Shown here in pieces: positions 11,297-24,620 of a stretch of DNA of 64,000 nt; positions within the stretch are counted from its first letter, which is position 1; the number at the start of each line of letters is the position of its first letter. The notes under the pieces are model-generated. The model did not search any database. It saw nothing but the letters and a program-made list of their open reading frames with translations, and was not told the DNA's origin. The position numbers and the translations under genes are program-made. This DNA is from Oopsacas minuta. Lineage: Eukaryota; Porifera; Hexactinellida; Lyssacinosida; Leucopsacidae. The DNA lies in the NCBI GenBank assembly GCA_024704765.1, contig JAKMXF010000314.1, forward strand, positions 236,630-300,629, in the 5' to 3' direction.

Positions 11297-12627
11297 TCCG
11301 AATGGATGAATACATGGTAAATCAAAACCGCAATAATGTATTAGCTTTATTTTACCCTCAGTAGTATACCAATTGAATAGCAATTGTAAGGAGCTGATTT
11401 GATGTAAATATTTGTTCTTGTTATCCCCAAATTCGTATCAACTTTTATAAGGGTAGTTATACAGGTAACTTTGAGTACGTTCCTAGCGCTCCTCCTCTCA
11501 AAACGTCAAATTCAGCCTGTTAGTGTTTAGTATAAGTCAGATCCTAATATTCTATGCTCATAAAATAAAATTCCGATAATACGCATGGATGAGCTTCCAG
11601 CATCCAGTGCTTCAAGATATTCCTTTGCATATATAGAAGTCGTTGAGAGTAAATATCTACTATTACTTCCAGTTTGCAATTTCATATTCAGAAAAATAAC
11701 AATAAATTTAAAAATTCGAAACTTGAAAATGGGACATTTGGATTCACGCATCTTTCATGCCCCAATATACACGCTGAGCAATTATTTACCAATAGTTTTA
11801 GATTAATAAATTTCAATACTGCATTGTTTATATCCATAAATAACTCAATAAAATAAATGTAGATATGGTTAATTAAAAGTGCTTAAATTAAACTCAACAT
11901 ATTCAAAAGTAAACCTCCGTTATAAGAAAGAGGGATATATCCAAACTCCGTTTGAAGAGAGTGATTCCTAACCCAAGTTAATGTATTTTACTTCTTTGAC
12001 AAGGAAAAACAGAATTAACGAAATGAAACTGAAGTCTCTATAACTTCAGTTTAAAGAAAGCTTACTGGAAATGGGATTAAAATGTACAAAAATGATAGGA
12101 TATAATATTGAAATGCGGCCAGCTGAAAGTGTTAAACTATTGAATACGGCCCTCAAACTCAGAAGCTTGCGGACTCCCGCCTAAGTGTACAAGCATAGAA
12201 TCGTTTCTGCAAAAAAGTGCCAAATCAGAATTTATGCACATTGACCCCTCGTTCCAACGAATACATCTTGAGTGAATTAAAAACAGCTCACTAATTTGAT
12301 CGAATAAAAAACTTTCACACCATAACAAATTTGTAATCACACAACAAATTGGATAATTTATCATAAACTATGCAAGTGTGAAGGTTGGAATAGGATGAAT
12401 TTACACGAACTAAAATTTATTAGTAAAGTGAATATTCGATTTTTGAATGCTCAAAAACCTCAGAAATCTCAAAATAACTGTCGCATCTTGATAAGAACTT
12501 TGCAAAGTTAGCAAAATATCTATAGACAAAAAGGTAAATCGATATCATTTTGAGCACTCTTAATTCAATCTTATGTGTAAATATACCAATCGATATAGAT
12601 ATTTCCTGCTAAAGAATAAGCGATATA

Positions 12628-13941
12628 CCAGGGCGTTCAATAAGTCTTGCGGGTCATGATATAACTTAGGAATTAGCCAAGTAATATATCTAACTTTCAT
12701 ATATTATAAGCCCATATAGTTAAACTCCATATACTGACGGTTTCAAGCTTATTCAATACAAATTGTGAATTTTGAGATAGTTACGTGTAGTCAATTTATA
12801 CCCACTGTTGAATTTATGGTTTCAAAGGATGATAATTTCAACCTCAAATGGCGAGCTTACATAGAGTTTCGCACAATACTCAAGATCCAGCCCGTACAGA
12901 TCTTCAGGGAGTTACAGGAGATATTGTGCGTGGATTGCCATTCCAAATCTACTGTAGAGCGATGGGCTGCCAGTTTGAGATCTGCTGATGCTGATGTCAC
13001 AGATTTGCCTCGATCTGGAAGGCCGGTATCCGTCACCACTTCAGAGAATATCGCACTCATTGAAAGTATGGTCTTGGAAGACAAGTGCATTACTGTCAAT
13101 CAGTTAGAACAAAGTATAGAGATTTCATCGGGGAGCTATTCATACAATTCTGACGACTGAGCTTGGCTACCGATCGATTTGTGGGAAATAGGTCCCGCAT
13201 AAGCTCAGTGAGAATCAAAGGTTGGCACGACTGAATATTGTCAAGAAACTATTGGAAACTTATGAGAACTGCGATTCTAGACGCCTAACAGAGATTATTA
13301 CTGGTGACGAGACATGGGTGTACTATTCAACACCATATAGCAAGTATAAGAAGCGATCATGGGTGAGGGGCGACGAACAACCGTTGAAAATTCCTAGGCC
13401 CGACTTCAGAGAACCTAAGATTATGTATACCATCTTCTTCAGTAGTCATGGAATTGTCTTGCAATTACCTTGTGAGAGTGGCAAGGCTGTTACTGCTACT
13501 TTCTTTACAGAGCAAGTGCTTCCAAATTTGATAAAAAATATAGAAAAGTACCGCCCGAAAACCGAACTCGAGGAATGAAGATTTTAATTGATAACGCTAG
13601 TTCCCATACAGCTAAGCTTCCAATAGTTTCTTGTACATTGAAGGGTTAGAATTACTTCCCCATCCACCATACTCACCAGACCTAGCTCCATGTGATTTTT
13701 GGCTATTCCCAAGCTTAAAGTCTACCTGCAAGGCAAAGATTTTAACACATTATAAGCACTCGGAAGAGCCAGTACCAGTACTTCAAATCCATTTCCGAAG
13801 AAGAGTACAGAAATGTGTTTTCCAAGTGGGTGGAAAGGTTAAAACTTTGTGTATCTGCAGGAGGGGATTACTTTGAATAAATAATATAGTGAATTAGTGT
13901 TCATAGTGTTTGTATCATATTCTATGATATCATCCGCAAGA
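12628..13941 (+). mobile_element. mariner element, copy 1 (3' end truncated)
   Basis: The left end, CCAGGGCGTTCAATAAG at 12628, follows a TA and is the same end as in copies 2 and 3. The right end breaks off after TATGATATCATCCGCAAG, so about the last 20 bp of the inverted repeat are missing. A hAT fossil begins almost immediately. The missing bases do not reappear beyond the hAT element, so this is a deletion or rearrangement rather than a clean nested insertion. Confidence 0.88.
12816..13880 (+). pseudogene. mariner transposase (DD34D type), copy 1
   Basis: It starts ATG GTT TCA AAG at 12816 and ends SAGGDYFE-TAA at 13880. In order it shows the helix-turn-helix region (KSTVERWAAS, DLPRSGRPVSV), the first Asp in IITGDETWVYYS, the second Asp in ILIDNASSHTA and the third in PYSPDLAPCDFWLF. 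Spacing between the last two is about 34 residues once frameshifts are allowed for. Breaks lie near 13150, at the TGA around 13576, on both sides of the second Asp, and again after DFWLF. The N-terminal third is still open here, whereas copies 2 and 3 have an extra stop, so copy 1 is nearer to the intact ancestor. The domesticated SETMAR transposase belongs to this superfamily. Confidence 0.88.
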
Positions 13942-13949
13942 GATGATAC

Positions 13950-15884
13950 CAAAGTTTGAAAGCAATATTCTTTTCCAGTGTCGATATCATACCCTTCTAA
14001 ACCTATGGCTAGCTGTGCCAAAAACAGGCAATATTTGGATGACTATATCAAATAAGGATGTACTGTCATTAGTAAGAATGGTATCGAAATGCTACAATGT
14101 GTTATTTGTTATAGAACATTGAGCAATGATGCAATGCGCCCGTCACGTTTGGAGCGACATCTATCTACAGTTCACCCAGATCTGGTAAATAAGCCAAAGG
14201 TCTACTTCGCTGAGAAGTCGATATCATTGAAACGAGTGAAATTGGACAGAGAAGGAGATTTTAGTCAGGGTTTAAAGAAAGTTGTGGAGGCATCTTCCGA
14301 AATCTCTTGACTAATTGTAAGAGCAAAAAAACAGCACAATATAGGTGAAACACTTGTGAAGCATGCATTCTTAGTGCAGCAAAGCTAGTACTTGGAGACG
14401 ATAGCTACCAAAATTTCTCTGAAATTTCGCTATCAGATACTTTTGTTAAGCTTCGAATTGATGAAATAGCAGATAATATAAAAACCCAGGTGTTGGAGAA
14501 AGTTCGATTTTCGCAATTCAGTGTGACGAGATTACAGATGTGTCTCAGTGCTCTCAATTGCTTGTATATGCACGGTTCATTGGAAATGGAACCCTGGAGG
14601 AGGAGATGACATTATGTTGCCCAATGGAGACAACTACTAAACCAGATGATGTTCTTGCTGTGATGTCAAAATTGTTTGAGGAAAACAATCTCTCTTGGGA
14701 CAATTAGTTGGTGTTTGCGCAGATGGAGCTCCAGCAATGTTATGTGCTCGTTCTGGATTTGTTACAAAGATCAAACGGAAGAGTCTTTCAGTTGTTGGAA
14801 GTTATTATGCCATTCATCGTGAAGCACTTGCAGCACGGACCCTTCCAGTCGAGCTTATGAATTCACTTAATTCTATCATCAATATAGTTAACTTCATAAA
14901 AGGTGGGACCCTGAATACACGATTATTTGCGAGGCTCTGTCATGACATTGGAGTACGCCGGCTTTCAAAAGGGAATATGCTAGAAAGATTTTATGAAATA
15001 AAAGATGAAGTTAAGGTATTTTTAGAAGACCAGAAAAGCTTGACCTCCTTGCTATTTTACACTCCGAGGATTTTGAGTTATATATAGCATACCTCGTAGA
15101 TATCTTTGAGGCCTTAAACAAGCTCAACCGCCAATACAAGGCAAGAACAGCAATAGTATCTGCCATTACGATGCCATTTGAGCTAATATTGCTAAGTTGC
15201 ACTTATGGGAGCGTCGAATCTCGGATCGAAATACAGGACCATTTTCACACCATGATGAGGCTCTCAAGGATAAACTCCTCGATGATAATTTTCAACAATT
15301 AATTCAGACTCATCTTCAAGTGCTTAGAGATGAATTCTGTCGAAATTTTCCGAATATTGAAGAAGAGAATTCTGAATGGAAGCTCATCCGAAATCCTTTT
15401 TTCACTGATGTTGAAGATGTCCCTATGGACATTCAGGAAGAGTTTTTGGATATGAAGTGGGACTCTTCTGCCAAGGATGATTTCAACAGACTTTCTGAAG
15501 ATGAGTTCTGGCTCAAATATTTAGAAATATATCATAATGTTAGTCTACTAGCCTTGCGTGTGACCATTAGGTTTTCTTCAACATATCTCTTTAAAGCTGG
15601 ATTTTCCACACTAGTGTACATAAAGAATTGGTACCGCAACAGGATGGACGTAGAAAACGGCATGCGTTGTGCTCTCTCTGAGACACACCCAAGGATTAAA
15701 AGACTTGTTGAAAAAAAACAGTACATCCTTCACATTGATGGAGCTGTTTTTACTATATTAACAATCATAACTATAATAGAAATTGTTGTGTTTTTCCAAT
15801 TTGTTAGTCAGAAGAAGTGTAGGAGGCGTGATAATTCACAGATTGGCCAAGGGGGTATGGGGTCAAAATGTTCAAGAACCCCTG
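13950..15884 (+). mobile_element. ZBED5-like hAT element
   Basis: The right end is recognisable: the plus strand ends TTCAAGAACCCCTG at 15884, giving CAGGGGTTCTTGAACA in reverse complement, a typical hAT terminus. The left end is not certain. It must lie between the truncated mariner copy (13941) and the BED finger (14089). No matching 8-bp duplication was found. Confidence 0.6.
14089..15720 (+). pseudogene. ZBED5-like hAT transposase, frameshifted and internally deleted
   Basis: The N-terminal BED-type finger is clear (QCVICYRTLSN, then RHLSTVHPDL), followed by LVNKPKVYF. After several breaks come AIQCDEITDVS (near 14515), LVGVCADGAPAM (near 14705), and LSKGNMLERFYEIKDEVKVF. An open 230-codon stretch (15197-15889) holds DEFWLKYLEIYHNVSLLALR and FSSTYLFKAGFSTL, the C-terminal dimerisation domain of hAT transposases. 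About 15-20 residues expected between ARLCHDIGV and RRLSKGNML are missing (a 'HTEVRW'-type block), a deletion. The order and spacing match ZBED5/SCAND3-like proteins. The long open C-terminus suggests a fairly recent loss of function. Confidence 0.8.
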
Positions 15885-16687
15885 GATGAGATTAAAGCTG
15901 GTACGAAAATGAGGGTATTTTGTCAGCGTAGCACTATTGTGAGTGTAGGGCCAAATGTCCGAAAGTATTGAAATTCGAAGCGCCAGAATAAGGTAGGGGC
16001 AATCGCTAGCTAAAAAGTTAAAAAAAACAGATGAAGAATACTTAACGAAAGAGTTAGTATTGAAATATACAGGATAAAAATAGATCTCTGGAGGAATGCC
16101 ATCGATTTCTCATAAAACTCTCAAAAAGGTATACATACTCAATATTATAAAGGCTATATCAAGGGGAAGAAAAGCCAAAGGATACGCACAAAGGAATTTC
16201 TTTAACGACGAGGTAGCGAGCTGGAAAATAGGGGGGGTGTTCAGCTTCAGAATTTCCGACAAAATGGTAGTATACATTGGTTGTAGCTCTGCACAAGAAT
16301 TCGAGGTAAATATGTGTTCAAGTTTGAAATCATAGAAATATATGTTAGAAAATTATGGTGTTTGATCAAAATGGAATAATTCTTAGATGAATGTATGATC
16401 ACTTTGAAATAATAGTATTGCAAAATAATCACAAGATTCTAATAGTGAATAAAGTGGGATAAACTCGATCCGTGCAACAGTAATTAAAATACTGAAATTT
16501 TAGCTAATTTGAATCATACACGTATGACACTAAGAAGTGCAAATAAAAAAATTGAAATTCATAAAATTTTAAAATACCATGAATCTTTCATCAGATGAGT
16601 TGCAATTTAGGAATTTTTATCATGTGATTAGCATTAAATAATATCCACCAAAAACATTAACTTATATTGGGTATTACATGAACTCAC

Positions 16688-17061
16688 TTAATATCTGTGA
16701 TCGAGCTTTGTAAACGTAAGGCATAAAGACACTTGTCCCATGCCATTAAAGCAGAATGAATATATAGGCAGCCAGAGTCACCACCCATCCACATTGTTGC
16801 TAATTTTGATGTAGGTCTTTCAATATTCAATGGTGAAGAAGGTCCTGGCCAACCAGGAACAAAGGAGATTGCAAGAAGAGGGCTTGGAGAGACTGGAAAA
16901 GTTTCCAATATTTCAGTAGAAGCAGAGTCTACTACACTAACTTTGGTGAGATTAGGCACACCCCAACAAACCCAAAATAATGCTGCAGTTGTAGATGAAC
17001 TGTAATGTGAAATATTTCCCATTACCTCCCCAACAGGGGTAGCACACCAAAGCCTTGCGCC
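16688..17061 (-). CDS. syd: JIP3/JIP4 scaffold protein, exon opening the C-terminal WD40-like propeller
   Basis: This is the third visible exon of the JIP3/4 gene. It has a TTTAG acceptor, 124 codons plus 2 nt, and an AA|GTGAGTT donor. Key stretches are ARLWCATPVGEVMGN (family 'MKLWCAxGV'), NLTKVSVVDSASTEILETF (family 'TKVxxIDAxxPxxILxxF'), LLAISFVPGW (family 'VLCIASVPG') and TMWMGGDSGCLYIHSA (family 'TMWLGxxxGCLYVHS'). The vertebrate paralogues carry a long acidic insert between the last two blocks; here it is only about 20 residues, as expected in an invertebrate. The exon ends at SSITDI, where the family continues 'SILSIVHVKG'. The next exon should lie at lower coordinates but was not identified. 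No stops or frameshifts are present. Confidence 0.88.
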
Positions 17062-18123
17062 CTAAATACATCAGTGAATAAAGAATGACAGAAGAGTTCA
17101 AGTTATAAAGTGAAGTTTGCATAATAGCGATTATTATCAACTTTGTCAAGTAAAGAGTGGAAATTTTGTAGATTAGAAATCTAATTGCTGCAAAATACAA
17201 TTTGATAACAAACTAACTTGAACATGCATTTGACTGTGATGATTTCATACATACATCTAGCTTCTAGTAGTTATTCAATTGTTAATAGTATTTTAAAAGG
17301 TGTAAAACATACTGGCAACAGACTTTTAGTTGCTGGAAATTTAAAAGATATATTATGACTATCATATACAGAAAACAGGTGAACTAGTCGCTCTGGACGC
17401 AATAGATCATCAAGGCTATTAGAAATACAACCTATTGTGTACATAAGTATAAAATCTATTGGCATTGACACAGGGACTGTGAAAATGTCTAGAGTTGGTG
17501 ACATTTGAAATAATGTGCAAAAAAAATAAATATAAATATTTTCAAATTGTAATTATCTAGGACAGAAAGAGATTTATTGATTTAAAACAATAGTTTATAT
17601 CCATCATTGTATGATAGCGGGAAATTACAATTACAACATATTATGAGATATGAATAAGTATAAGTATTGGATAATGAGCTAACTAGATATTAGATATTAT
17701 ACCTGAAATCTGATATGATTAAGCAATTTCTATCGATAGTTCACGATTGGTAAACTATAGAAATAAATTTTCTATGGATGGGTACTATTTCGGAAGAGTT
17801 ATAGTAGCCATTTATTTATTTACTCCAGCTGGGCACTTTGGATGAGATGCCAGTGACACATACCGCAATTTTGAATATCATTGTAAGTTAACTATTAAGC
17901 CAAGTACACACAGTGGGATAAAAGGGTAGAGAGAATTGCGATAAATATATAAGTTAGCCATAGCCATATGGATATATTGGATATATGTTAACAAACCTTA
18001 GAAAATTTTATAAAGTCATAAAAATTCAAGGCTCATATTTTTTAGTGTAACGTCTATTCAAATTTTGAAAACTTTCATTTTCACTGAATTGCTTTTAATT
18101 TTGTATTTTTCCATATCGGAGGA

Positions 18124-18210
18124 CACGTGGTTCCCAACCTGGAGTACGAGAGAGGTTGTTTCAGGGGTACGCCTGCACAGTTTAAGAAAAAATGAAAACT
18201 TTTGGATATG
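18124..18210 (+). mobile_element. hAT terminus fragment
   Basis: CACGTGGTTCCCAACCTGG followed by TACG... and CAGGGGTACGCC is the usual 5' end of a Charlie/ZBED-type hAT element. No opposite end was found nearby. Confidence 0.45.
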
Positions 18211-18550
18211 ATTACTAAATATTTGTAAGTCAACACTGTCAATTAAAACTTTCTAATTACAGGGCGATTATATCCATGAACTCTGAGTGGGCCACTGTAT
18301 ATCTTGAGGCTCTCGCAGGGTGTTACATTTGGACTCTAACATATTGATTTTGTAGACATTAGAGCCTCACGAACGGCACTTCTATTATTCATGTCAGTTA
18401 AATTGGCACTTGTCGTTAAGCAATAATATAGAGATTTCAGCACCCTAGAAATATTCAATACAATGAATTAGTCATTTTATCAGTGATTCTCGTAAATTTT
18501 GGCTGTGGAGATGACGCTGAGAAAATATGTATCAAGCAGTGAATTCAATC

Positions 18551-18690
18551 CAGTGGTTCTCAACCGGTGTGTCTCAGAACCTTGCCCAGTGTGCTCAGTT
18601 GGGGCGCTAGGAGCGGCACATGCACTCCTTGAAATGGGTTGTGACCCTACTTGTAGTTCTTGTAGTACTTGTAGTAGGGGCACTAATTCC
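18551..18690 (+). mobile_element. hAT terminus fragment
   Basis: CAGTGGTTCTCAACCGGTG at 18551 is a classic hAT end, followed by a GC-richer stretch. The opposite end and duplication were not found. Confidence 0.5.
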
Positions 18691-20145
18691 GTCAGGAACA
18701 CAATCATAATTGATTTATCCTTGCATCCACATTCTACATTATTAAATATTAGGACACAGTGATAAATACACTATAGTACTCAAGTCACGCTTTTAATGGC
18801 GAATATGAATAATAACTAGCTAAAAACATGCTATAGGGCCATTTCATTTGGAATCCACCAGTGGTCATAAACCAATCTCTCAGATTTACACGATTTCAAC
18901 CAAAGGAAACATTTTATAATTAAGAAGGAAACCTAATTTTATTGTCGAATACTCTCAAGTTTTTAAGATATAGCCCATTGAGATTTTGTATAGTTTTTGG
19001 AATCGGACACATATTTCTATAGGCACCTAGCTTTCAATTCTAATAGATGTGTATAAGAGACACTTTCGTTTGTTGTCGAATCTTTATAAAATTTTCTAAA
19101 TACTAAGCACAATTGTATAATTAATATTTCAAAATAAATCAATCTTACAAACTTTTGTGTGAGATTTTCATTCATCTATTTGGAAATCCAGCATATATTA
19201 TGTGAATTTCTAGGATACAAAGTGAACGTCCAAATTTGTTTTCATATAAACTCCAAAATTTTCTCATAACACTATATATATTTCTGTGCATAACAAATCC
19301 CTGTCTGAGTTTACATTTTCATATAAATAAGTGCAACTAAAAATGTTTTCCGAAATTATAATTATTGTGTTATTACAGGCACAATTTAAAACCTCTGCTT
19401 TTTTGTGATCATGTTCTCTTTAATGATATATATATTTGTTGTTCATTAATGTATAAACAAATTTTTTGAATAATCTAATCCAAATTTCTATTAACTCATG
19501 GAACCACTCACTCGTTGTTCTGTTGGGAAACTACTTTGTGACAGTTGTCATCAAGCAAGGTATACTAGAAAAAGGGTGGAAAAAATTTTGGTGAACTGAG
19601 AAGTGAATTATCTCCTACAGGTTAGATTGAATAATATCCTTTTATCTGATAATACTATTTGTCTTCACCATGAATAAACTTCATAAGTATTTAAATTGGC
19701 AGTTGAAATGTTGCGATCATTAGCAGAAAACATGAAAACGATTACTTATAAAGATCTTAGGGAAAATTGAGTGCTTGTCTGCGGAGAACTTCCCCTCTTC
19801 TTGATGTTCTTGCTCAGGAAGAAACAACCACATGGCCTACAATTATATGCAAGTTCGAAGAGCTATGGGAGACAATACAAGAGACAAGATTGATGATGAA
19901 CTATGCACAGTGATTTAGAAGAGGAGATGGATGCTTGAAAATATTGTGATTCATCATATAAACTGGTGAAATGGAATGACTGATAATATTGACTTCGAAC
20001 GACTGGAAATAGGCTTCAGTTAATGAAAGTTTATTCAGATTTGGATAGGCTATATACTGGGAATCAGTTTGCTAATGCATATTAATTCCCCAATTCCCAT
20101 GACCTACTAATGCATTTTCGAAATGATCACACTTACAAAAAAGTA

Positions 20146-20483
20146 TCGCAGACCCTCGATTATCCGAACCACGATTATCTGACACCTAGGTTATCCAAAC
20201 AGCTTGAATATCATCTAGTTTGTTAAAGTTATTCAAATTTTATGTCTGTAGGGAGCTTTAGACGAAAGTAAGATTAGGTTACGTGGTAATATGGTCATTT
20301 ACGCCCATATTGGCATATATATGCTATAAAATGTTAAAATTACAATTCATCATTCTCACATATCCCCGAGTAGCGAATCTTATATAGGTAAATACGCTAT
20401 TTCAGTCATCCGAACAATTTCACTTATCCGAACAGAAAACTTGGTGTGCGTAATGAGGAATTCGGATAACCGAGGGTATACTG
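20146..20483. mobile_element. pogo/jerky-type MITE
   Basis: The left end ...GACCCTCGATTATCCGAAC and the right end, in reverse complement CAGTATACCCTCGGTTATCC, form inverted repeats with TA on both sides (20144-20145 and 20484-20485). 'ACCCTCGATTATCCGAA' ends are typical of Tigger/jerky-related elements. It is 338 bp with no coding capacity. Further TTATCCGAAC motifs occur just inside the right end. Confidence 0.7.
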
Positions 20484-22559
20484 TAATCGATAATATGCCC
20501 ATATAGGCAAATCTGACATCCATGGCATCTACAGTAACTCAGAAGAACAAACTTTCTATTAGATATTTCTGATATTTTCTGTACCATTATATGTATATAG
20601 CACATTTCATATGCATGCCCTCAGCAAAATTATTCATACCTCATATAAAATCCATTAAAATAGTACTAGACTAGGTCAATCATTTAGCATTAATGAATTC
20701 AATTTGTGCAGTTATTCAATTTTAATTTTAGATTCCTAGTCTACACATTAGAAAAGTCCATTCCAGGACACTTAACCTCTAATAGCTACTTCTTAGGCTA
20801 ATAATTATCAATCATTGCCACTATGTGCCACTTGTTCCCATAATATGCAATGGAAACCATTTGAATAAAGTGGTACATAGCGACATTTGATGATAAGTTT
20901 AAACACATGAATTTGCAATTGAGTTGTAAAGCATCTTTAATGGTTGATTGGGAGGCGTAGAGTACAATTCTCAAATAACATTTTTTTACGTTTACCTATA
21001 CTTTTGGTAGTGGATTGTATTGACTTTGGGATGATTGGTTCAATATTTAATGCCTACAAGGATCAAAGAATCACATTATTTCCCAAACTAGTTTAATATG
21101 CATAAGGCATTAGTCGATCGTGTTAAACAAGATCGCGATCCCGAACCCGATCTTAGCTGAAATTATGATGGGCGATCCCGATCTCGATCATTTTCCGATT
21201 GTTTGTATAATAGTCAAGACATATTTTGATAGTTACAAGATTGATTATGCCAAAAGAAACATAGGTGGAGAATCAACGCATTCTACGAATGAGTATTACA
21301 GATTGTTGAACACAAATATTGAACAATTACCTATGTATAAAAAAGCCAATGATAGTAGCATTCAAAGTATACAAAATTATCGAAAAAGGATCGTTATCTT
21401 ACATCTGATCCTTAATAAAACAATGATAGTCGATCGTCGTTAGATCGTCAAAAAAGTATTGCTATCTATGATCGTATGATCCTAATGACCTAAATATACA
21501 CATACCTTTACACAATCCTTAAATATTTAGCATATAATTGTTACCAATATGATATCTTACAAATATGCAAGACATTTGGGTAAACTAGCACTGTTTCGGG
21601 AATATTGAAACTACTGAAGTAGTTGTTGAATATGCGACCACATTACTTTCCCAAAATCAGGAGTTCCTGTTAGGCATAGAATTTAGTGCTCGATTGCACA
21701 GCGATTAATAAACTAAGCTTCTACATAGAACTAATAACCTTAGTTTCGAAACCAAAGTATATAGTGGCAAATTGCATCCAAAATAAACATCTTAAGTGAT
21801 ATGTATGATGTATGTAATACAAGAAAAGTGATGTACAATTTCATCAAATGTAGATCTGTGTACACATATGCGTAAAAGTACCCATTCTGGTCGGTTCAGA
21901 ACCTCCAGGGTTGGGATTTGAGGTACCGGACCCCTTCAGATTTCTTGAAAATCGGAAAATTTACACATGTGTGCATACTTTTTGTCATCTTACATTGCTC
22001 ATGTAGATAATATCTATAATATATTTCCATTAATTAAAAGTTTTATGACGATAAAAATTCGCTTGATATTAGTACTCGATGTCAATGGTGAGTGCTATTC
22101 GAAATAGTTTGAATAATCCGAGTCTCTTTTGAGAGGAAATATATTGAAGAGAAACTGAGTCTTGGTACTTGATGATTCCATCCAAATGTTAAATTCCTCT
22201 CTTCTGATATTTACCTTGTAAATTAAAACCATGAACTAATCGGTATAATGTGTAGTTTAAACTATTATATTATCCAATAGATATATCTTTGTGAAATATC
22301 CTAGAAATTCTATTTCAGCATTAAGAATCCAAATGGAACTATTAAATTATAGGATAACAATTACATTCGCCGATGCAGTGTACATTGATAAGACCAGTTA
22401 TTCCCATTATTACTTGCAATAAGAAGTATGTAAGCACCATTAATACTCCATGAGCCAATTCTAATCATCCATAGCTTACTAATGATAGGGCCTGATCACT
22501 GAGTCAATTTCACTGGACCAGGGATGAGAGGCAGTGGATATATTATGATGGGAAATCCT

Positions 22560-23480
22560 ATAATAGCAGGTAGTAAGAAACTGGTACATTTTCACCCGAA
22601 TAAATGTATTATTGGTATATAAGAATTCAGAAAAGCCACATTTGTGAAAATTTCCAGATCGAAGTGACGTCATTTGTTAGCATAATTGGTAACTTTATAT
22701 TTAAAACTACTCCGTCAATGAACCCATGTGTAACGGTAATTAGTAATCTATGTGCAAAATAGTGAAATACAAAATAATCCAAAAGCGTCTCTGTACAAAT
22801 CTTAGAATTTTTCCTTGATAAAGTTGGCATGCTCTTGAGTTATCGCACAGGCCAAGCATGTCACATGCCATGCCAATATCCACTTATACTTTGATAATCA
22901 TAGAAATTATAGTCAAATCAGGAACACAATTCTAACACTTCCCATTCCCTTGTGATACATATTAATATGATAACCTCAGGATTATTGCGCAATCTCAAAA
23001 ATGATCATATATGCGCAGATTCATAATTACGTTATATTGGTCAGAAATATCATATCTAAATGTATCACAAGGGTATGGGAAGTAGTGTGAATACTGCAAA
23101 ATGGTTATCCTGATTTGACCATAATTTCAAATATTATTGAGCTATCAGATGAAACTAACAAAACATATGACATCCATGGCCTGTACGAAAACTCAAAAAG
23201 GTGTGAAATTTATCTTGAAAAATTCTCATATTTGTATAGAAACTGTAATATGTCATTTTGTATCCAACATTTCGAAATGTCTAAATGTAAAATGATATAT
23301 AACCGATTAATTATTAACATTCCATGGGTTTTAAAGATGGAGCAGTGTTTGATATATTGTTGAAAATTACGCTAACAATGGCTTAGATCTGAAATTTCTC
23401 ACAAATGTGGCTTTTGTAAATTCTTACATAGCAATAATATATTGATTTGGGGGAAATATACTACACAATTTACACTTAAA
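22560..23480. repeat. Foldback element, about 0.9 kb
   Basis: The outer left arm at about 22600-22690 (including AAAAGCCACATTTGTG) is mirrored at about 23375-23450 (CACAAATGTGGCTTTT). Inner arms also mirror: ATTATAGTCAAATCAGGA (22909) with TCCTGATTTGACCATAAT (23109), and ACTTCCCATTCCCTTGTG with CACAAGGGTATGGGAAGT. The centre lies near 23010. No protein is recognisable; ORFs in the arms mirror one another. Confidence 0.75.
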
Positions 23481-24079
23481 TGGAAACAACCTCCAGTGAG
23501 AAAATTCGCCCTTAAATTTGGGTTCATATTAGGATCAGGGATCATGAAAGAGATAAATTGCACCTTCAATTACATCTATTAGGTTCAGAATATTAACATT
23601 CTATAACTAAACTTGTGAAATTGCATAAATTTTCCGATTTTGATATTCTGACCCACATTAAACATACTTGTAGAAAAATACATCCCTAAAGTATCCGAAA
23701 TGAATACATACTGAATTATGGCATTTTATCATCGGGGTGTAGTCTAGACAAAACAGCTTTATTTACATCTAAAGTGGGTTCATAAAGAATCCCATTGTGA
23801 TTTCAATATATTGAGCATTCATGATTCCTGAGGCGATTCTAAGAAATCAATCACTTTACCTTCTATACCCGAGAAGACCAACGATTTGCCCATAGTGCAG
23901 AAACTATCCAAACATCTGTTTGCAATAACAAATCTGCCGAAAACATTTTCAAATCAGTTCCCCAAGTTAGGTTCTTACGAATATTCAATTTGATAATATA
24001 GTCATTTACTTTTTGAAATCAATTTCCGATCTTGGAAATGAATTTTCAATAAATTTATTACAAGGTTATATCAACTTTC

Positions 24080-24620
24080 CAACCACACTATCAGTAAGTA
24101 GCGCGCTTCGGATGCTGAGACGTTGGTCGCCACGCAACAGAACATACTCGGTACTACGTGCCTCTAATGTACAAAAAGGTTTAAATTTTATGACATTATT
24201 ATCCCTTGTCCATCGAAATTAAATTCAATGGCTTTCTGTGGTGACACTGAAGATGCTATGTATCTTTGGGTTAGTAATCTCGGGTGTTCATGACACGGAT
24301 ATTAAGAAATTCTGAAGCTACGATTTTTTTACAGTCATGATGAGATAATAATCCTCTGGTGAGTTAGCTTTTGCTCACAATCATGAAGTCAGGACATTGT
24401 CACATTTCGAGGTACCTGTAATTCAAATTTCCACTTCCTAGAATGTATATAGGCTGAGATGTTGTAATAATTTGATTTGACATTGAAGTCACAAGTTCGT
24501 CATAGGTGTGAATTTTCGTCCAAGACTCGAAATTATCCTAGTCAAGCCCAAAATACCCCTGTATGCCAAAAATCAGCCTTGGGGGGGGCTACCAGTTTCT
24601 TCAATTAATTCTGGACATGC
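24080..24620 (+). repeat. Dispersed repeat family member (same blocks as 52.2-52.8 kb)
   Basis: Shared ordered blocks with 52200-52810 include GGTCGC...ACGCAACAG, ATACTCGGTACTACGTGCC, GTCAGGACATTGTCACAT, TTCGTCATAGGTGTGAATTT and TGCCAAAAATCAGCC. The two copies are collinear over about 500 bp. Confidence 0.7.

Larger units (their letters stand above)
1..16687 (-). other. Presumed downstream intron(s) of the JIP3/4 gene; unannotated parts
   Basis: Transposon content is listed separately. In the remaining stretches (1-898, 994-1957, 2676-3112, 4441-5268, 7331-9016, 9998-11185, 11297-12627, 15885-16687) I see AT-rich sequence with short, unconvincing ORFs and no recognised gene. The propeller-encoding exons that should follow 16688 were not found here; they may be short or lie beyond the window. 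The ORF at 10136-10402 (minus) has no recognisable domain. Confidence 0.45.

Noticed and set aside
12137-12364. Minus-strand ORF as a gene
   Set aside because: No family motif, no convincing start, and alternative frames are equally open; treated as chance.
17271-17504. ORF near a JIP3/4 exon as an additional exon
   Set aside because: Splice phases and family alignment already join 32721 directly to 17061; the ORF has no JIP-like motif.
21120-21443. 107-codon plus-strand ORF as a gene
   Set aside because: Composition is low-complexity at its start (repeated GATC-type words), with no recognisable domain or splice context.
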